Counted from the first letter of the stretch, positions 40,301 to 55,300 are shown. The stretch is 64,000 bases of DNA from Serilophus lunatus (GCA_013399895.1 VXBA01003148.1:210-64209), one strand, 5' to 3'. The notes: generated by a model not told the origin, from the sequence alone. Translations and numbers: made by a program.

Positions 40301-43300
40301 TTTTCATGTTCAAACTCACGCTCTGTATGAAAGATCTTCAAGTTTAAATTAGTTTTGGAAATAACTGAGGAAGCACACCTGCCCAGTATAAGTCCTGCAG
40401 AAGCAGAAGTGGCTCATATGTTTGCCCAGAGAGATATTTGATTTTCTAGCATTTAAAAAAAAAAAAAAAAAGGAAGAGTATAAAAATCAAGAGAAAGAAT
40501 CCTAAAACCCCAAAGCACTTCATAGCAACATGTCAATTCCCCCCAAAAAATAGCATATGATATTTTCCAGCACAACATAGGAAATAATTGCTTGAGATCA
40601 CATAGGAAAAAACTCAAACAAAAACCAAAAAAAAGCAGTATTATGCAACATTTTAAAGAGGAACTGGAAGTTGAAGTAATGGTTAGAAAGCACTAGTGGA
40701 AAATAGAAGCAGTACTTGGGAAAGCAGCAAACTGAAAAGGCTTGTTTGATGGACGACTGCAGAATGCAACTAAAAATCTTGGTTCAGTTTTACAGGAGAT
40801 AAAATAAGTTTTAACAATTAAAACAAGATGAAACACAAATTGCAATGGTAGATTTCAGGGTAAAGAGAAATACAAGTAAAACTGCTACTCTACCTATTCT
40901 CTGACAACATATCACAAAAAAATAAGGAAAAAGTCCGACCACTACATCCTGCCTTCTCATCCAGGGTATTCAAAGACATCAAAGAGGAAAACAAGCAAAG
41001 AAGAAAATGTTGCACAAAATTGCACAGAAAAAAAAAAAATCAAGAAGGCTGTTGATGGCTTCAGATCATAGAAGCCCATTAGCAACTTTGAAAAACAAGC
41101 CTTGTTAAATCTGTCTCGGATAAAACAAGAAAAAATCAGTTTCAGGAATGTGACCATAACAAGTATAACAGTGAAGAAGATCTCCAAGAATATAGCAGTC
41201 TTTTGTAAGAGAACTACTGCTGTAATGAAAGGTCAGCTTTCAATGTACATGGGGCTTATGTCCTAAAAGAGCTACTTTTTATGGATTAAAATTCTAACCC
41301 AGATGAAGTAAATAGTAAAAATTCCATTAGGTTCAATGGAGTCAAGAATTCTACTCTGTGATTTATGCTATACCTTGATGCCCTTGTGAATTAATAAAAC
41401 AACACTCATACTCGTAACTGTACACACATCTCAATAACACATGGCATGATATCACAAGCTATTGAAACATCCGTTTTCTTCAAACAGAAATAAAAAGTTT
41501 ATGGGTGTTTCATTCAAACTTTGAATGATCATGCTTTTTCACAGACCTCTCAGCCAATTGTGTGCTGTTACAGTTCTACCTTATTAATCTTTTTCCCCTT
41601 TTTTTAATGCTTCATGGTTTCAGAAGTTTGGGAAACTTCTCATTTGATCATCTTCACTGTGTTTGTTGAACAAATTCTTGGTAGAATCATGACAGATATC
41701 ATCATAAATCAAGTCTCTCTCACAGAGATTATAGTTAAGATGTTCTCTCTTGTAACAGTCAGTACACCATCCAGCATCATAGTCCAGCCATTTGCTCAGC
41801 TAACACAAAGAAACTGGCTAAACTGCAACAACTTGTGTTTGAATCTGAACCCTCAAATATTACAGGTCTGGCTGCACCCTGTCTCAGATACAATCTCTAA
41901 TCATAGCTCTGTGTAACAGAGCTCTTCATTAGGATATGTAGCAGGAAAGAGTTGTAATTGAATGTTTTATATTTCAAAAATTTATGTTACGCATCTAGAA
42001 CTAACACCTTAGAAGGACCACTCATGCACCATGTTCTACTTTACCACTTCAAAGAATGGGGAAAGTTAGAGGATTCTGTCTAGTTACTTAGCTCTGCATG
42101 GAAACATTACAGGACTGAACTGCATGTCAAGCATAGGGCAGTCCATACACTTTCATTAAGCCATGAGTCTCTCTGGCTGAGTAGAACTGCCCTTGTTCGG
42201 ATGACATCAGTGACAAATAACCCTGATCTTAAATCTAGCAGGATACATTTGGTGCCAAATCAATATCAGAAATCAAGTAGATTAATAAAATTACTGTTGT
42301 ATCAGGTCTTAGCGCTGTCTGTAAAACTCAGCAAGGGCAATTGATGCTGTTCTCTGGAGTACAATGCTGTGCATGTTCTTCCTTTTTCTTGACCTATTAT
42401 CATCCAGAGGTCTGTAACAGCCCTTTCTAAGAAGTACATTTCATGTTAAAATCAGTGGATGTTATGTGCTTTAGAAGTATACATCTTCCATTTAATTGGG
42501 AAAAATTAGCGACCTTCATTGAACATCAAGACTTTGCTATTACTGTTCAGTGAACGTCACTAAGAAAGCAGCAACGAAGGATAGAAGTCACAACCTCTGA
42601 AGGCAACCATATACATATTTTGGGGCAAATAGAGGATAACATGCCACCATTTCAAAATTAATATATTGCATTTAAGAACACTGTCATAAGAACATATCAA
42701 TTAGTATTGGTATATAATATGTGCTTTTTTCATTTTGGAGGTCTAAATTCTTGGCTCTGACAAGAAAGATACAGTTGTCCTCAGCTATCGCTTAGAAAAT
42801 TTACAACTATAAGAAATATAATTCCTCAGGAACAGTGAGCCAGGGCAGTTCATTTCCCATAAAGCAAAGGTCTCTGATGAGTATGTTTGCTAGCAATCCT
42901 TCTGATCTACTTTATCCAGTTTCCAGAATAATCCAGTCTTTCTGAAAATAAACTATTCTACATTCACCTTTTTCATGGCTCCCTTATTTTTCAAGGAATA
43001 TTACCCCCTCAGCCTGCTTTTAAATCAGTTATATATTCATGATTCCTTTTATGTATGTTCAGTGGGAAAATTATATTGCTGTACAAAATATTGCTTAGTG
43101 GTTTAGCCTACCAGCTGTAGTTGAACTAACCCTTTTAACTTATGCACATGAGTTATATTTTTTTATTCTCTTAATAACCTCAAACACATGAAAAACAAAT
43201 AGAATGAGTCGATAATTTCTAACAGTAAAATACTTCACATATTTTGCTATCATGCTGTGGAATAACTCTGCAATGTCAAGTAGCTCACAATTAGTAAAAC

Positions 43301-46300
43301 TGTAGGGGGAAAAAAAAAAGAAGTGTTTTGATCCTGAGGAATTTTTATCCTAATCAGATAGAAATTTCAATGCTCTTGTAGTGCTTGATATCTTCAAAAA
43401 CCAAAAAAATCAAACTGATACCAATGTCAGGTTTTACATTCTGGGACTGAAATAAAATGCTAAAATATACAAATGAATCTCATGTTGGTACAAGTTTATT
43501 ATTATCACTAAAAAGCAAGACTGAGTCTAAATGAGGCTCATAGAATATCAGGGGTTTAGCTATTTCTTAAACCAAGTCCTCCTGGCATCCTGATGACAGC
43601 CTAGTGGATGTTATTTTCAAAATATTGGAGAAGTGTTGGTCTGACCACCTGCATGATCTTTCTCTCTGTCTATGGTATAGGCCAGCAAAGATTTCAGTGT
43701 TGGACATTGGTATCCTTAAGTCCTTTTGACTGGAAATAGTGATCATAAAGCAAGATGACAGAACAGGAGATAAAAAACTGGAAGAAATGGAAGCATGTAA
43801 AGAAAATATTTTTTAATTCATACAAGAAAAAACAGATCATGGGCTTTGTTTTTAGCACATGGCTAGTGTTTGTTTTTCAATCCTAATTAATCTTTAGAGA
43901 TGTGCATCTACCCAAGAGTATGTATGTGTCATGTCTTTTAGCTGTGCACTGAAATCCTGTAGACGTTGTATTTGCTCCTGCAGATGCTTCTTTGGGTTAT
44001 TCAAGATGTTGGTCTGTCTAGTTTAGTTTCTTTGTCTGTTTTCTGACCATAGCCGAAAGTAACTAAAAGTACCAAAGCCAGAGTTACTTTAGAAAGAGGG
44101 GGGAAAACACTCTGCAGTATCCAATTCTATATGCCTTGCACCCTTGTTTTCTCTGTAATACACTATTAACTCATGGCTGGTTCATTCCTTGAAAGATGAG
44201 AATTTATACCGCTACATACATTTCTGTTTGTGGAGGATGGTTGTTACTATTGTAATATTTGGTGTTCAGATTATTCATGTAAATGTTCAGATATCATTTT
44301 CAATCCCAATAAATTTCTGATCTTCTTGATACTTTGTGCCTTGGTTTTTTACATCCAAATTCTGTGCAATTGGACAAATATTTTCTGTTTCTAAAGTAGA
44401 TAAGAAGCATCAGATTTTTTGGAGAGTAAACAAACCAGAAAACTCTGCAAAGCCAAATCTTTAAGCTATTTAAATCATTAGCTGCTGAACCTAATTGCAG
44501 AATTTTACCTTCTGTAGCTTAGCAATATATACAGTTATTTTGCAAGGTGCCTCAGATATAGAGTGCATTGATAAACCTTTAATTTAATTCCTGATGCTAT
44601 TTCATCTTCAAATTAAATCTAATACCATACTGATTTAGTATGTTCCCATTTCAGTTTGTAGGCTTTTGCTTGTAAGTCTTCTATATCTCATAGTCAGTTG
44701 AAATTTGCAACTAAACTCTTCTCCTATTTTTGATTTAAAAGTGTATGTTATACCAGGTCTGTAAGTACAGCTGCATTAAGGGGTTATAGGATAAAGACTG
44801 AGCTCTGACTTCTGCTGGTAACCTCTGGGTTTCCCAGTTACTCCTTTAATAATTTTCTTTTTTTTTTTTTTTGAAGTGTCTTTGTGTTCAAAATTTCTGA
44901 TCCCAAAGATGAATTTATACTTTGATATTATTCTTGTGACAGATTGCAGAAGCACATGTTAAATTGCAAAGCCATGGAAATAAAGGGTTTTATTGTGTAC
45001 CTCCAGTAGCTTCACCTTCATTTTGTCCACTGAAGTATTTCTGTGCTGACTTTTTGCTACAGGACGTAAATGTATGCCATTAAAAAAAAAAAAAAAAAAA
45101 AGGAGAAAAGTACTTTAGTCACATATCTTTTTACCTTCATTCCTGAAGTTTGCTCCAAGATTACTGAGATCAGAAGCATCCATCACCTTAGAATCTAAAT
45201 CAGAAAGTGTGTTGCTCCACTGGAAATCCAAGGATGGATTAAGGATTTTGTTTGTAGTTTACCAGGCTGTGAAATACCTCATCCTAAAACGTTACCATGT
45301 GAAGGTATGATGAAACTGTTGCAGATCTTTCTAGGGCTTTAGAAACACATTAGTGTTGTGGACTTTTTTTTCTTCTCTTTCTTTTTCAAAGGTCTGGACA
45401 GTTGACCTTATGTCTCTGAGGGAGAGGGTTTTCAAAGCTAGAAGGATATGAAAATAGTATCAGTAAACTGTGCAGCATATATCAAACATGTGACAGTGAG
45501 GCTATAGGTGTTATTAGCACTTGTTTGAAGGAACCTACACAAATTCTCTGTGGCTTTGCCACCTCTGAGTCATGTGGCCAATGGTGGGTCCATGTTGGTT
45601 TTGATGCCTGATAACTTATAAAGTGAGTGTGCTGATGTGAGACTTTTGGCTAAGTGGGCTTTGGGAACGCCCTGCCAAGCACCTGAAGCTTTTTTCCACA
45701 ATGTTCACAGGTTCATAGATATTGGTTTTGAGATCCAAAGTTCTTTTATCCTCAGTTTAGAAGGTTATGTTTTGGGGTTTTCTGTGAGTACTAAGCTATC
45801 TTTTTAAGGCTTGTGGAGAATGGTAGAAAGTTTTGGTTTGTTTCTTTTTCTTTACCTTTTACAAGTCATCTGGTATAAAGGCACACTATGCTTCAAAAAT
45901 ATGTAATATCATTTACTGCTAGATGTGAGATGGTGATGAAACTTTGTGGTGGTTAAAGGGTGCTTAAACATCAAGTTGTACCATGCCACCATGACATTGT
46001 GCTGTGGATCCCTATCCTCTAGAGATTAGGCTGAGGAAACCACTCATTTCACTCAGCCTATGCACCCAAACAGGGACTCTTGTCCCAGGAATTAAAGCAT
46101 TTTTAAAGGGATCTAGTACCTTGAAATAGACCATCTTTAACCTAGGTAATTAAAAAATTATAATATTGCTGCCAATCTGCTTCTATGAATCTTCCATCTC
46201 TTTTTCTTTTTGTGGGAGATAGATATAGTCTGCTGATGCATTTGGCATGGAAAGGGTTATATTCTAAAGTCTTTAATCTTACACAGGTTGTCATATGATG

Positions 46301-49300
46301 GGCATTAATGTTAGTGGAGAGACGGAGACAGATTTAAGTTTCTTGAGCAAGCAGGGCCAAATTTCTCTTCTGATGTTGAGTTTTAGTAGCTAAGGGCAAA
46401 ATTTGGATCTGGGATTTCATTTTCCCCTACAGTTTGAACAGAGAGTTCATTAATGATAATGGAAGTTCTGTCTGAAGTTGGTGTTCAAAGAGGGCTTGAG
46501 TTTCTAAATGACCATTTCAATATTAGCAGAAGGAAATCACTTTATGGCAGGATTGAAGTCATGGGGAGAGAGACAAATCATGAGGGAAATAAAAAGTTAA
46601 GAAAGAAAGAAGAAAAACTAGAAAATCCCAGGCAGACAAATCTACTGTTTATTTTTCAATTCAGTTTGTCATAAAATAATCTTATATAGTTAGTTTATTT
46701 ACATCAATTTTATATATAGAAACAACAGAAAACTTTTCTGATATGCATGTCATAAGCGTCTGCTGAATAGTACATCTAGTGATACATTGAATTATATATT
46801 TTAATTCTGTCATTACATTTGATCAGTATCTACAAAATTTTTTGAAATAGCCTATTTAGAATTATATATTCTTGTTCATAGTTATGGTTATGCATAATTA
46901 TAAAATTGTCATTTAAATGGTGGGTCATGGGCAAATGATATGTTATACCTACCAGGAAAAGAGAGGGGAAGAATAGTGTCTCTATTGTTCAAGTAGGAGA
47001 TGATGATTTTTTCCTTAGTGGTGGGAAATACTTTTTATTTTTATTTTGTGGTTTTGCTGGGGTTTAATAAATTTGTACAGCTGCTATGGACTGATATCAC
47101 GTAAATTGGTAACAGGATTGATTTAAAAAAAAAAACCTCTTCCTCTCCTATCTGAGATAATTTGGAATCAAATGAAGGTAGAATCTCTAGCAGAGGCTAG
47201 GAAATTTCAGAAGGCTGGAGTACCAATGCCCTGGGATTAGGATAAATTACAAAATTCACAGCTGTTTTCCAAACTATTTTCACAATTTACTTATTTTTCT
47301 TCCCTAGCTTGACATGCAGTGTGCAAGGTTTTCCTCACTGTATTTGGCAAGTGAGGAACTTTGATCCTAATACAAATCCACATTTTTAAAAAGTGTGACT
47401 CAGTCTCCTTTTAATACTTGCATTTCTGTAAAGTAAGGCAGGAAAAATATTACTTATTTTTTAAATATTCTTAAGGTTTCCGGTTTTTTCTAAATGCTTG
47501 ATTAAGGCTCTTTTTTTCTACAGGGTTTTTGATACTTAATTTTGTCTAATTTATCAGCTATTTATGTATGTAACATACCTACACTGGAAGATTAAACAGT
47601 ATTTCATATTGCAGAAGTAAGCAATGAATCATTTGTCATACTTGGCATTTTTATAGTGACTGTGTGCTTAAAAGAATTATCCCAGGTGAATGAAGAAGTG
47701 GGAGTTTGAATATCAGTAAGGTATACTTTTCTTTCATGAGCCTGATCTGTTACTTCCTACCTAACTTAGGAAAAGATAAATTTTTGTTTATAACAGCAAT
47801 TATTACTGTCTGATATTCACATCACAGTAGCAGTCAAGCTTCAGTCAGTGATTGACACAATAGACTGCATTTTACCTTATCCTAAGACACAATGTTCTCT
47901 GTCCAGCACTTGAGGCTTTCTTCCATCATATGCCATGAATACAATGCAGCTTTCTGATGCCTCACAGAGCCAGTATTTTTTTTCTAAACAATTACCATCT
48001 TTCTATTTTTCTTGAAAGAGCTCTATTGAGGTACAGAAAGTAAATCACACAGGGCTGGTAAGCAAGTATATGCAATGAGGAGAGGTAAAGAAGTATAACC
48101 CCTAGGGACTTTTATGATGCATAGGTGGCATTTTTGACCAAACAATTTGCTGTGAAGGCCATACTTTTGGCCTGGTGGTTATAGAGTGCACTTGCACACT
48201 GTACTGGCTTATATCCCCCCCTCCTCATTCCACCCTGTGTAGCAGATCCAAAATCGAAGTGTTTGTGGAGAATTATATAGAAGGCATGACTGCTCACTGA
48301 ATGTCTACAAGTCTCCTATCCTCTAGCTCCTAATTTCATTTAAGTAACAAGTATAATTTAACATTGCTAAATATTTTTCATTGCTAAAATCCAATTTGTG
48401 CATACCTACTATTTAAAACATCTAGCTCACTAATTGCAAAATCTATAGAAAAGTCCTTACAACATCAAAGACTCACTTGATCCTTGGAGCTGTTGTAAAT
48501 GGAAAACTGTCTCTGTTACAAGCAAATAAGGCATTTAATGCACTCTTTCTGGCTGTGATGCGATTTTTCCTGAGGGTTTTGAAAATGACCTTCCTGTAAG
48601 CATCAAGGACTATAACTTTTCAGATAAAGAAACTTGTTCTTGTTTAAAGTCTATGCCAGGTTCATTCCCCTGTAGCCCAAAGTTTTCAAAAGCAGAAGAA
48701 AAAGTAATCCAGAATTAAAAAAATAAAAACCCCTCTGTTTCCAGAACGAAGTTACCCTGTCAGCTTGCCTTGGGCCTTAGGTGGAGAAGTGGAGATTAAA
48801 GAGTCAGTATTCCTTTTCATGTTTCATCTGCCAGTTTTGCACATGTAGAAAGAGTACTTGTGGCTGCAGCTAAGCATCCGACAGTGGTATTAAGTATGGC
48901 ATTTCCATCCACATGCAGTAAATTAAAAATATTCTTATAAGTTTATCACAAGAGATATTCAGTATCAATACCATCCTGTCATTGATAAACGTATTTCAAG
49001 GAGAAGGGTGAATAGCACAGCAGATGTAACCTCAATATTTTCACCAATTATAAAGAGCCTCTTTGTGAAGCTGTGTGAATATGTAAGATGATCTCATCAT
49101 TTCCTATTTACTCAATACTTACCTGAATACGCAATATAGTGTAGCTTTTAAATGCATATGCACGAGTAAAATGTCCTTTTGTAAGAGACTTCGCTAAAAG
49201 ACTGCTTTTGATACACAATTTCTTCATCTCCTCTTCAAACTGAATTAAGCTACTTCCTTCTTTTAAAACACAACTCACTATTTAGAAGCTTTGGCTTTGA

Positions 49301-52300
49301 TTTCTCAGAACAGCCTTACAGGAAGAAACTATGTTCTTTTTCTTTTTGTAACCATATTTCTGAAGACAAACTTGTACTGATTTATTTTGATTTTCTAACA
49401 GAAATAAGTTCCTGCGAAGAACACTGACTGTTTCTTCTTTTTCCCCCTTCTTCATTCCACTGCTACAAGAATATTGCTGTGCACAAAGCTACCAAGGAAA
49501 ACTGAAATCCCTTTGTTGGGAACTGTGTACACAGCAATATATTCGTACTTGGAGAAATAAGTAAGCTTTATTTTTTTTTTAGTTCTTAGCATGACATACC
49601 ATGCACTTCTTGCATGCTAACCACTGAATTCAAATTGAGTAACTGGGTAACATTTCAGCAAATTTTAGTCAGGTTCACCATCCATCATTTTAGGGAATAT
49701 ATCGTGCAGCTAACATAAAGGTCAGCAGTTTTAAAACACTAATTCCCAGTTAGTCCCTCTGATTAAAGGGTTTATATAGATATAGATATAGATGATATAG
49801 ATATATGTATGTATGTATACATACATATACAAAATTATTCAACCCAACACTGCATAGTCCCATGTAGCTTCGGTCACATAATCCATCTCACCTTTCCCAG
49901 TACTGCATTGTCTGCCACACTGGGTACTCCATGTATAATACAAACGGAAATATAAATTGTTTGCATTTCTCAGGGAGGGATTTGCCTGGATATGTTCAAA
50001 ATGTGGTCTTCATGGCATTGCGTTTTCACAAGTTTATGGCAAACTGAAATGCATGATCTGTTGGTAGTTACAAAACACAATCAAAACCTAGGATGGACTA
50101 ATTCTTTGCTTCCATTTCTTCTCAAAATCAGTAACTTTATTAACATATTCTCTGTGCTTGCAAACTGAAGATTCTCAAAATGAATCTTGGCTTTACTCAG
50201 TAAGATTATGCTATCAACAAACCAGATAGATTTCTCTCCCTGATTTGTCCTTCTAATTGCTTTATTTCTCAAAATTCTCATCTAATTTCCAAAGTGCAGA
50301 TTGACAATGCCAACAGTTTAAAAATATTGTAAATTAGAAAACATTTCCAATTTTTTTCATTCTTTTCTTTCATCACATTGAGAAATTTCTTCTCAAGATG
50401 TACTATAAGCTTTCAGAACTGACTTGGGGGTGCCTTATGCATTCTCATAGGACATAAGAACCAGATTTAGCAGCAGAGCACAGCTGGTCTGCCAGACAAT
50501 CTCTTATATTGAGAGAATTTTTATATTGGATCATGGGACTTCCTTCAGAGCATGGTCCACAAATCTCTGATATGAAATGTGCTTTAGACAGATGCAAGAA
50601 GGAAAATCCTGTGTATCTGGTAATATATCTAAGCTGGCCAAATAGAAAATGGGAATTTGTAGATAGATGAACTTAATGGAAAGCTCATTTTTAATGCAGT
50701 ATTTCAGACATTCTTTGGATGTATAGTAAATTGGGAGCCTGGACTCTGAATGTAGATGGTTTGTGAATAGCTCTGATGCCCTGAGTTCTCATTCTTGAAA
50801 AATGAAGGACCTTTTCCTCTTTTCCATAGTTCCCAAATGAAAGCTCTGTTCAGTTTGTGATAGATTTTTCCAGTGGTGCAACAAGCATTATAAAAGATAC
50901 TGGAGGTTGAAGGACTTGTCTAGGATGACCAAAAGAGCTGGAGGATCTGGGTCCTTATAGCTAAAACTGCTGTGTGTTCTTTGGTCACTGGCTAGTGACT
51001 CACCTGGTAACTTGACTTGCAAATGTATATGTGGGATGTTGTCCTTTGGCATTTGTATAGCATGTTAAAGTCCCCAGATAAAAACTGTTCCAAAGACAAC
51101 TGTGTATTTAGTAGATACAAGTGCAAATCGATTTTACTACTTTCTGCACACAACTGTGGGGGTTTGGGTTTTCAGAAAACAGATAATATCGCTCTAAACT
51201 TGTGTGTATATCAGTTTTACACTCAGCTTTAAGCAGAGTATCTTGAATGTCCTGTTTTACTGAAATGGAAATGTCTACCACAATCAAAATTTACAACAGT
51301 ACTTCCCTTATTCTCCATAACTGATAAAGTTGGGCTAGTTTATGTGAGATTGTTTTCTAAACTGGCGTACAATATTGGCTTGACAGAAATGCTGGGTAGA
51401 CAGTTGTTCTTATTTTATCTTTATTCTGCTGTATAATGAGGTCTTGAAGTCAATGAATTATCACAGTAGAATATTTAAAGCTTGGAATACAAAAGTAAAA
51501 ATTTAGTAAAAGATGGATATCTGCTAGTTCACTAGAGGTTGCTGAAAAGCAACAGGACCCAGATTACAAATATTTGTTTATATTAGAGCTGAACCTAACT
51601 TACACTGCACATTCACTTTACATTGCACTATTTTACTTGCATTTTCTTATTTAGCAGTTGAAAAACTGCAGTGGGGATTGGGGGATCCCTCCAAGGTAAG
51701 AAAAAAACACTGTTTGTTTGGCTGCCTTTGTAAATATCTTTTTCTGTAGATATCTACTGTGTATGGATTTAGATATAGATACATCCATATGTGTGATTAG
51801 GGGTATAGACATTTGGTTAACTTGAAAGCTCCAAAGTGTCATTTGTCACATTTATGGTAAGAAATTTAACTGCCTTAAATACTTATTCTTTTCCAAAGTG
51901 ACTTTTTTCTTTTCCCCTTACAGAAAAAAAAAAATTAAAAAAAGAAAATGTACTTCATGAAACTATTGTATATGAAGCACTTATTAGCCGTAATTAAATG
52001 GACAATATGAATTTACTATGTCTTTAGGACTCTGGCTTGTTCTGGTTTAGAGCAAGATGATTAATGCAAATACATATTACTTGAGATAACCATTTAGCAG
52101 CTAATTTAGCCAAATTTATTACAGCAGTTAGAGGTTTTTCATTTTAGCAGACGGAGACAAGGACATGACAAAAGCAGAAGGTGTATGTGAATGCACACTG
52201 CCCTCTAGTGGACAAAGATTTTGGGAATAGTGAGAAATGCAGGGGAGAGAAAGGGCTCCAATAGCAACAGTACTCAGATTTTGTGTAGTTAAGTGTTTTT

Positions 52301-55300
52301 ATAAAATCATGCTGCTCCCTTCCACTGAAAGATATGCATTTCATCCCCTTCCCCTGACACTGAAGAATCACATACAAACCAAATCCCTTTCAAGTTGGCA
52401 ATATTTTGGCTGAAGTATTACTTTAAACATCTGTATTTTATGCCTTCTTGCTGTGCGAATTTAATAGCAGTGTTCCACATTACTGATTGCTTTTACTTTT
52501 TTCTCTGTTCCTAGTATATTTCAAACATCAGAGAGAGTTGTCATTCTTTGGCTCTAACCAAGCCATTCTGTGCTTCCCTTAGGCCTCTTTCTGAGTCTGT
52601 TGGTGGATTTACTTTGCTCTGGTAGAAAGTAAATTCTCAAAAGACTTTTCCCCCACTGACCAGTGGAGATTTGGTTCATCTGAGAACTGTAAATTCTGTT
52701 TGACAAGATCAAAGAAACAGATGTATAAGTTCAGTGGTTGATATCGCCTGCAATAAGGAGAAATGATCAAAGCAGCAGGGGTAGAGTATCTTCCCAAACC
52801 TTTCAAATATCCAGAATCTCAAAGAGGTCTACCTAGGAGCTATGAATAAATCACATATAAATTTGCCTCTTTTTTTTTTTCCTTTTCCTTTTTTTTTTTT
52901 TGCAGTTTAACATTGAGTGCATTGGAAATATCCACACACTGATAAGTATTCTGTGAACCATAGACATTTGTAGGTGGTTTTTTATTTTCCTACTAGAGTT
53001 TCCAAAAGCAGTAAAATTATACTTCAAAAACTTGTGCAAACATATAACTAGTTATACTGAACTTCAGATCCTGTTTGTCATCTCACTGGTACTGCACCTT
53101 AAGGAAGATAAATATCTTCTACTTATACTTGTGGCATGTTGTAAAATGAAGACCATTTTACCACAATTCTAACATGCACTATATCTTGCTTATGTTTTGT
53201 TTGTATTTTCTTGCCAGTGTTGAATAAGGGTCAATGTGTAACAAAGTATTACCGCTGGATGCAGAAGAACGGAGGTTATATCTGGATACAGTCTAGTGCA
53301 ACTATAGCTGTCAATGCCAAGAATGCAAGTGAGAAGAATATCATCTGGGTCAATTACCTTCTTAGGTAGGTATTCCAGTCACTTCTCTCACTTGAACTGC
53401 TGTCTCTGTTGCTTGTCTCTGTTGATGAAAGTTTTAGGGAAAAAACAACAGCCTACTAGAGAAAGTTAAGGAGAAGAACTTTTCATAGAGCCCATGTCAA
53501 AAACAGTGCCATTGCATTATAGATATTGATTCATCTATAATATCTCAGTAGACTGTAATATTCTTGAATTATTATGCTGTCTTAATCTTGAGGTAAACTT
53601 TCCACCATTTTATTGCATGTCTCCACTGCCCTGAAATCTACTCAGCCTGAGCTCAAATATAAAAATTATTCACACCAGCTTTCAGTAGTTGTGTTATAAA
53701 ATCTGTGTTTGTGTGAAGTGTTTGGCATGAGTTTATTTAGATATTAAAAATGAGTGGAAGCAACTTCTGGTATGCTAAAAAAAGGTCTCTCTAAAAGGCA
53801 TTTGCAAGTTCACTCCAGAGAGATGAATTTTCTCAGGAGAAAAAGCCTCGAACTCCTACTATGTTGTTCCTGTAACCATCCGATAATATTCACACTGAAA
53901 AATGCAAAATAGGGTTTAAAAATAAAAGTAGGATTTAAAACTATTTTAAACTATTAGAACTATTTTAAACAAAAATAGTAGTAATGTCTTGAATGAAAGG
54001 TTCTTCCCTGGGAAATTCTGTTTTACCAAAGTATTTTAAAAGGACTAGTTTCTAAGCTCAAGGGAAAACTAATAGTCACGGAAGGACAGAGAATTATAAA
54101 CTTGACCTTTTTCGTCTGAAAATACCTTACAACATATTCTGTTTTGTACAAATGTTCGATAAGATTGAGAGATTTTCTATTTCATTCCAGAACAGAAAAA
54201 AAAAAATTTAAACCTTGAGATTGTTATGAAATGTGATTGTCATTTTTCTGGCCTGTTCTCCTTTTAAGTTGCTTGTCATGGTTTGTTACAGTCCCTTTGA
54301 TGCCACGAGAGTTCAAAGTGATGTCTAGAGTTTAGACTGTGACTTATCATGCCAGGTCCAGCAAGCCCCGAAGAGGCTGTTCCTGCCTAAACTTGCACGT
54401 TGAAATGCTTCTGATTCCCCTTTTGGGGAAGAGAAGTAAGCAACCCTTGGCAGGACAGCATTGAAGAGGTACTGTGGAAAACCTTCCGCAGCAGTGGAAT
54501 TTTCATTGGGGCTTGTGTTTTCATGGCCTGATACAAATTAGAATAGACTTTTCTGAGTATATCCTTAACCTGCTACTATTTTTGTCACTTCTTAACAAGT
54601 ATGAGGCAGAATGCAGCACTTCAAGAGATCAGCTTAGGCTCACAATTCTGAACTGGAAGAACAGCTTCACTGCCTGAGTCCTTAAAAGGGTTTCAGAATG
54701 CCTACAGTTTTAGCTGTAGAAGTGATCCATAAGAATTATATATAAGCAGTTGCCTCTGCCCCCGTTGCCACTTTCTAGACAATAGCTGAACCTGGTCCAC
54801 AAACATCCCATAAAATAATTTTCTCTACAAGCTGACTATACAAATACATAAGAAAAAAAGATCTTGGTCTTCCCTAAGTCTTCTCCCAGAAGCTGATTTT
54901 TCTGCTGCATTCCATTCACTGGTCTGTTAGAGGAAGATTAACATCTTCACTGAATTTGTATTTTTAATTTAGGTTTCTCCTAGTACTGGAATCCACAAAA
55001 GATCTAAATGTCCAAATAATATTTTAATGACATATCAAGGCATAATTAAGTCTACTCTTAGCAGGAGTACTGGTCTGTATATATTTCCATGCATTAGAAA
55101 GTATGATTCAGCTGTCTGTAAAAGGATAGACTAATTATAGTGACAGGGAGGATTAATGCTGTTCTTGTTCTAGCAACTTGTTATTCACAGTGTGAAAGCC
55201 CTTTTTTGCTTGGAGGGGGCAAATTTGGGAACTGCCCTGGGAAGCAACAGAATAAAGTCACTTTGTCAGGACAAAACCATAAAGATGATAATCATAAGAT

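Larger units (their letters stand above)
37815..53217 (+). other. NPAS3 intron of 15.4 kb
   Basis: It contains the old repeat at 38470, the ancient SINE at 39385, the old CR1 at 39656-40335, and poly(A) runs at 40455 and 45082. A T run lies near 44858-44872, the hairpin at 49464, the microsatellite at 49771 and the T-rich tract at 52868. Between 40500 and 49400 I see only AT-rich intron sequence with no supported gene. Confidence 0.85.

Noticed and set aside
45082..45101. poly(A) run as the tail of a processed pseudogene
   Set aside because: The sequence upstream shows no coding similarity and there is no flanking duplication.
50860..50990. possible MIR-type tail (AAGGACTTGTCTAGGATGAC)
   Set aside because: The match to the MIR/CORE-SINE middle is too short and interrupted to support a call.
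52868..52905. strong acceptor-like tract ending TTTGCAG
   Set aside because: No coding sequence in NPAS3 phase and no donor follows; the true exon begins at 53218.
54274..54480. possible LTR starting TGTCATGGTTTG
   Set aside because: Only the first dozen bases resemble an avian LTR end; no matching terminal CA, primer site or target duplication was seen.
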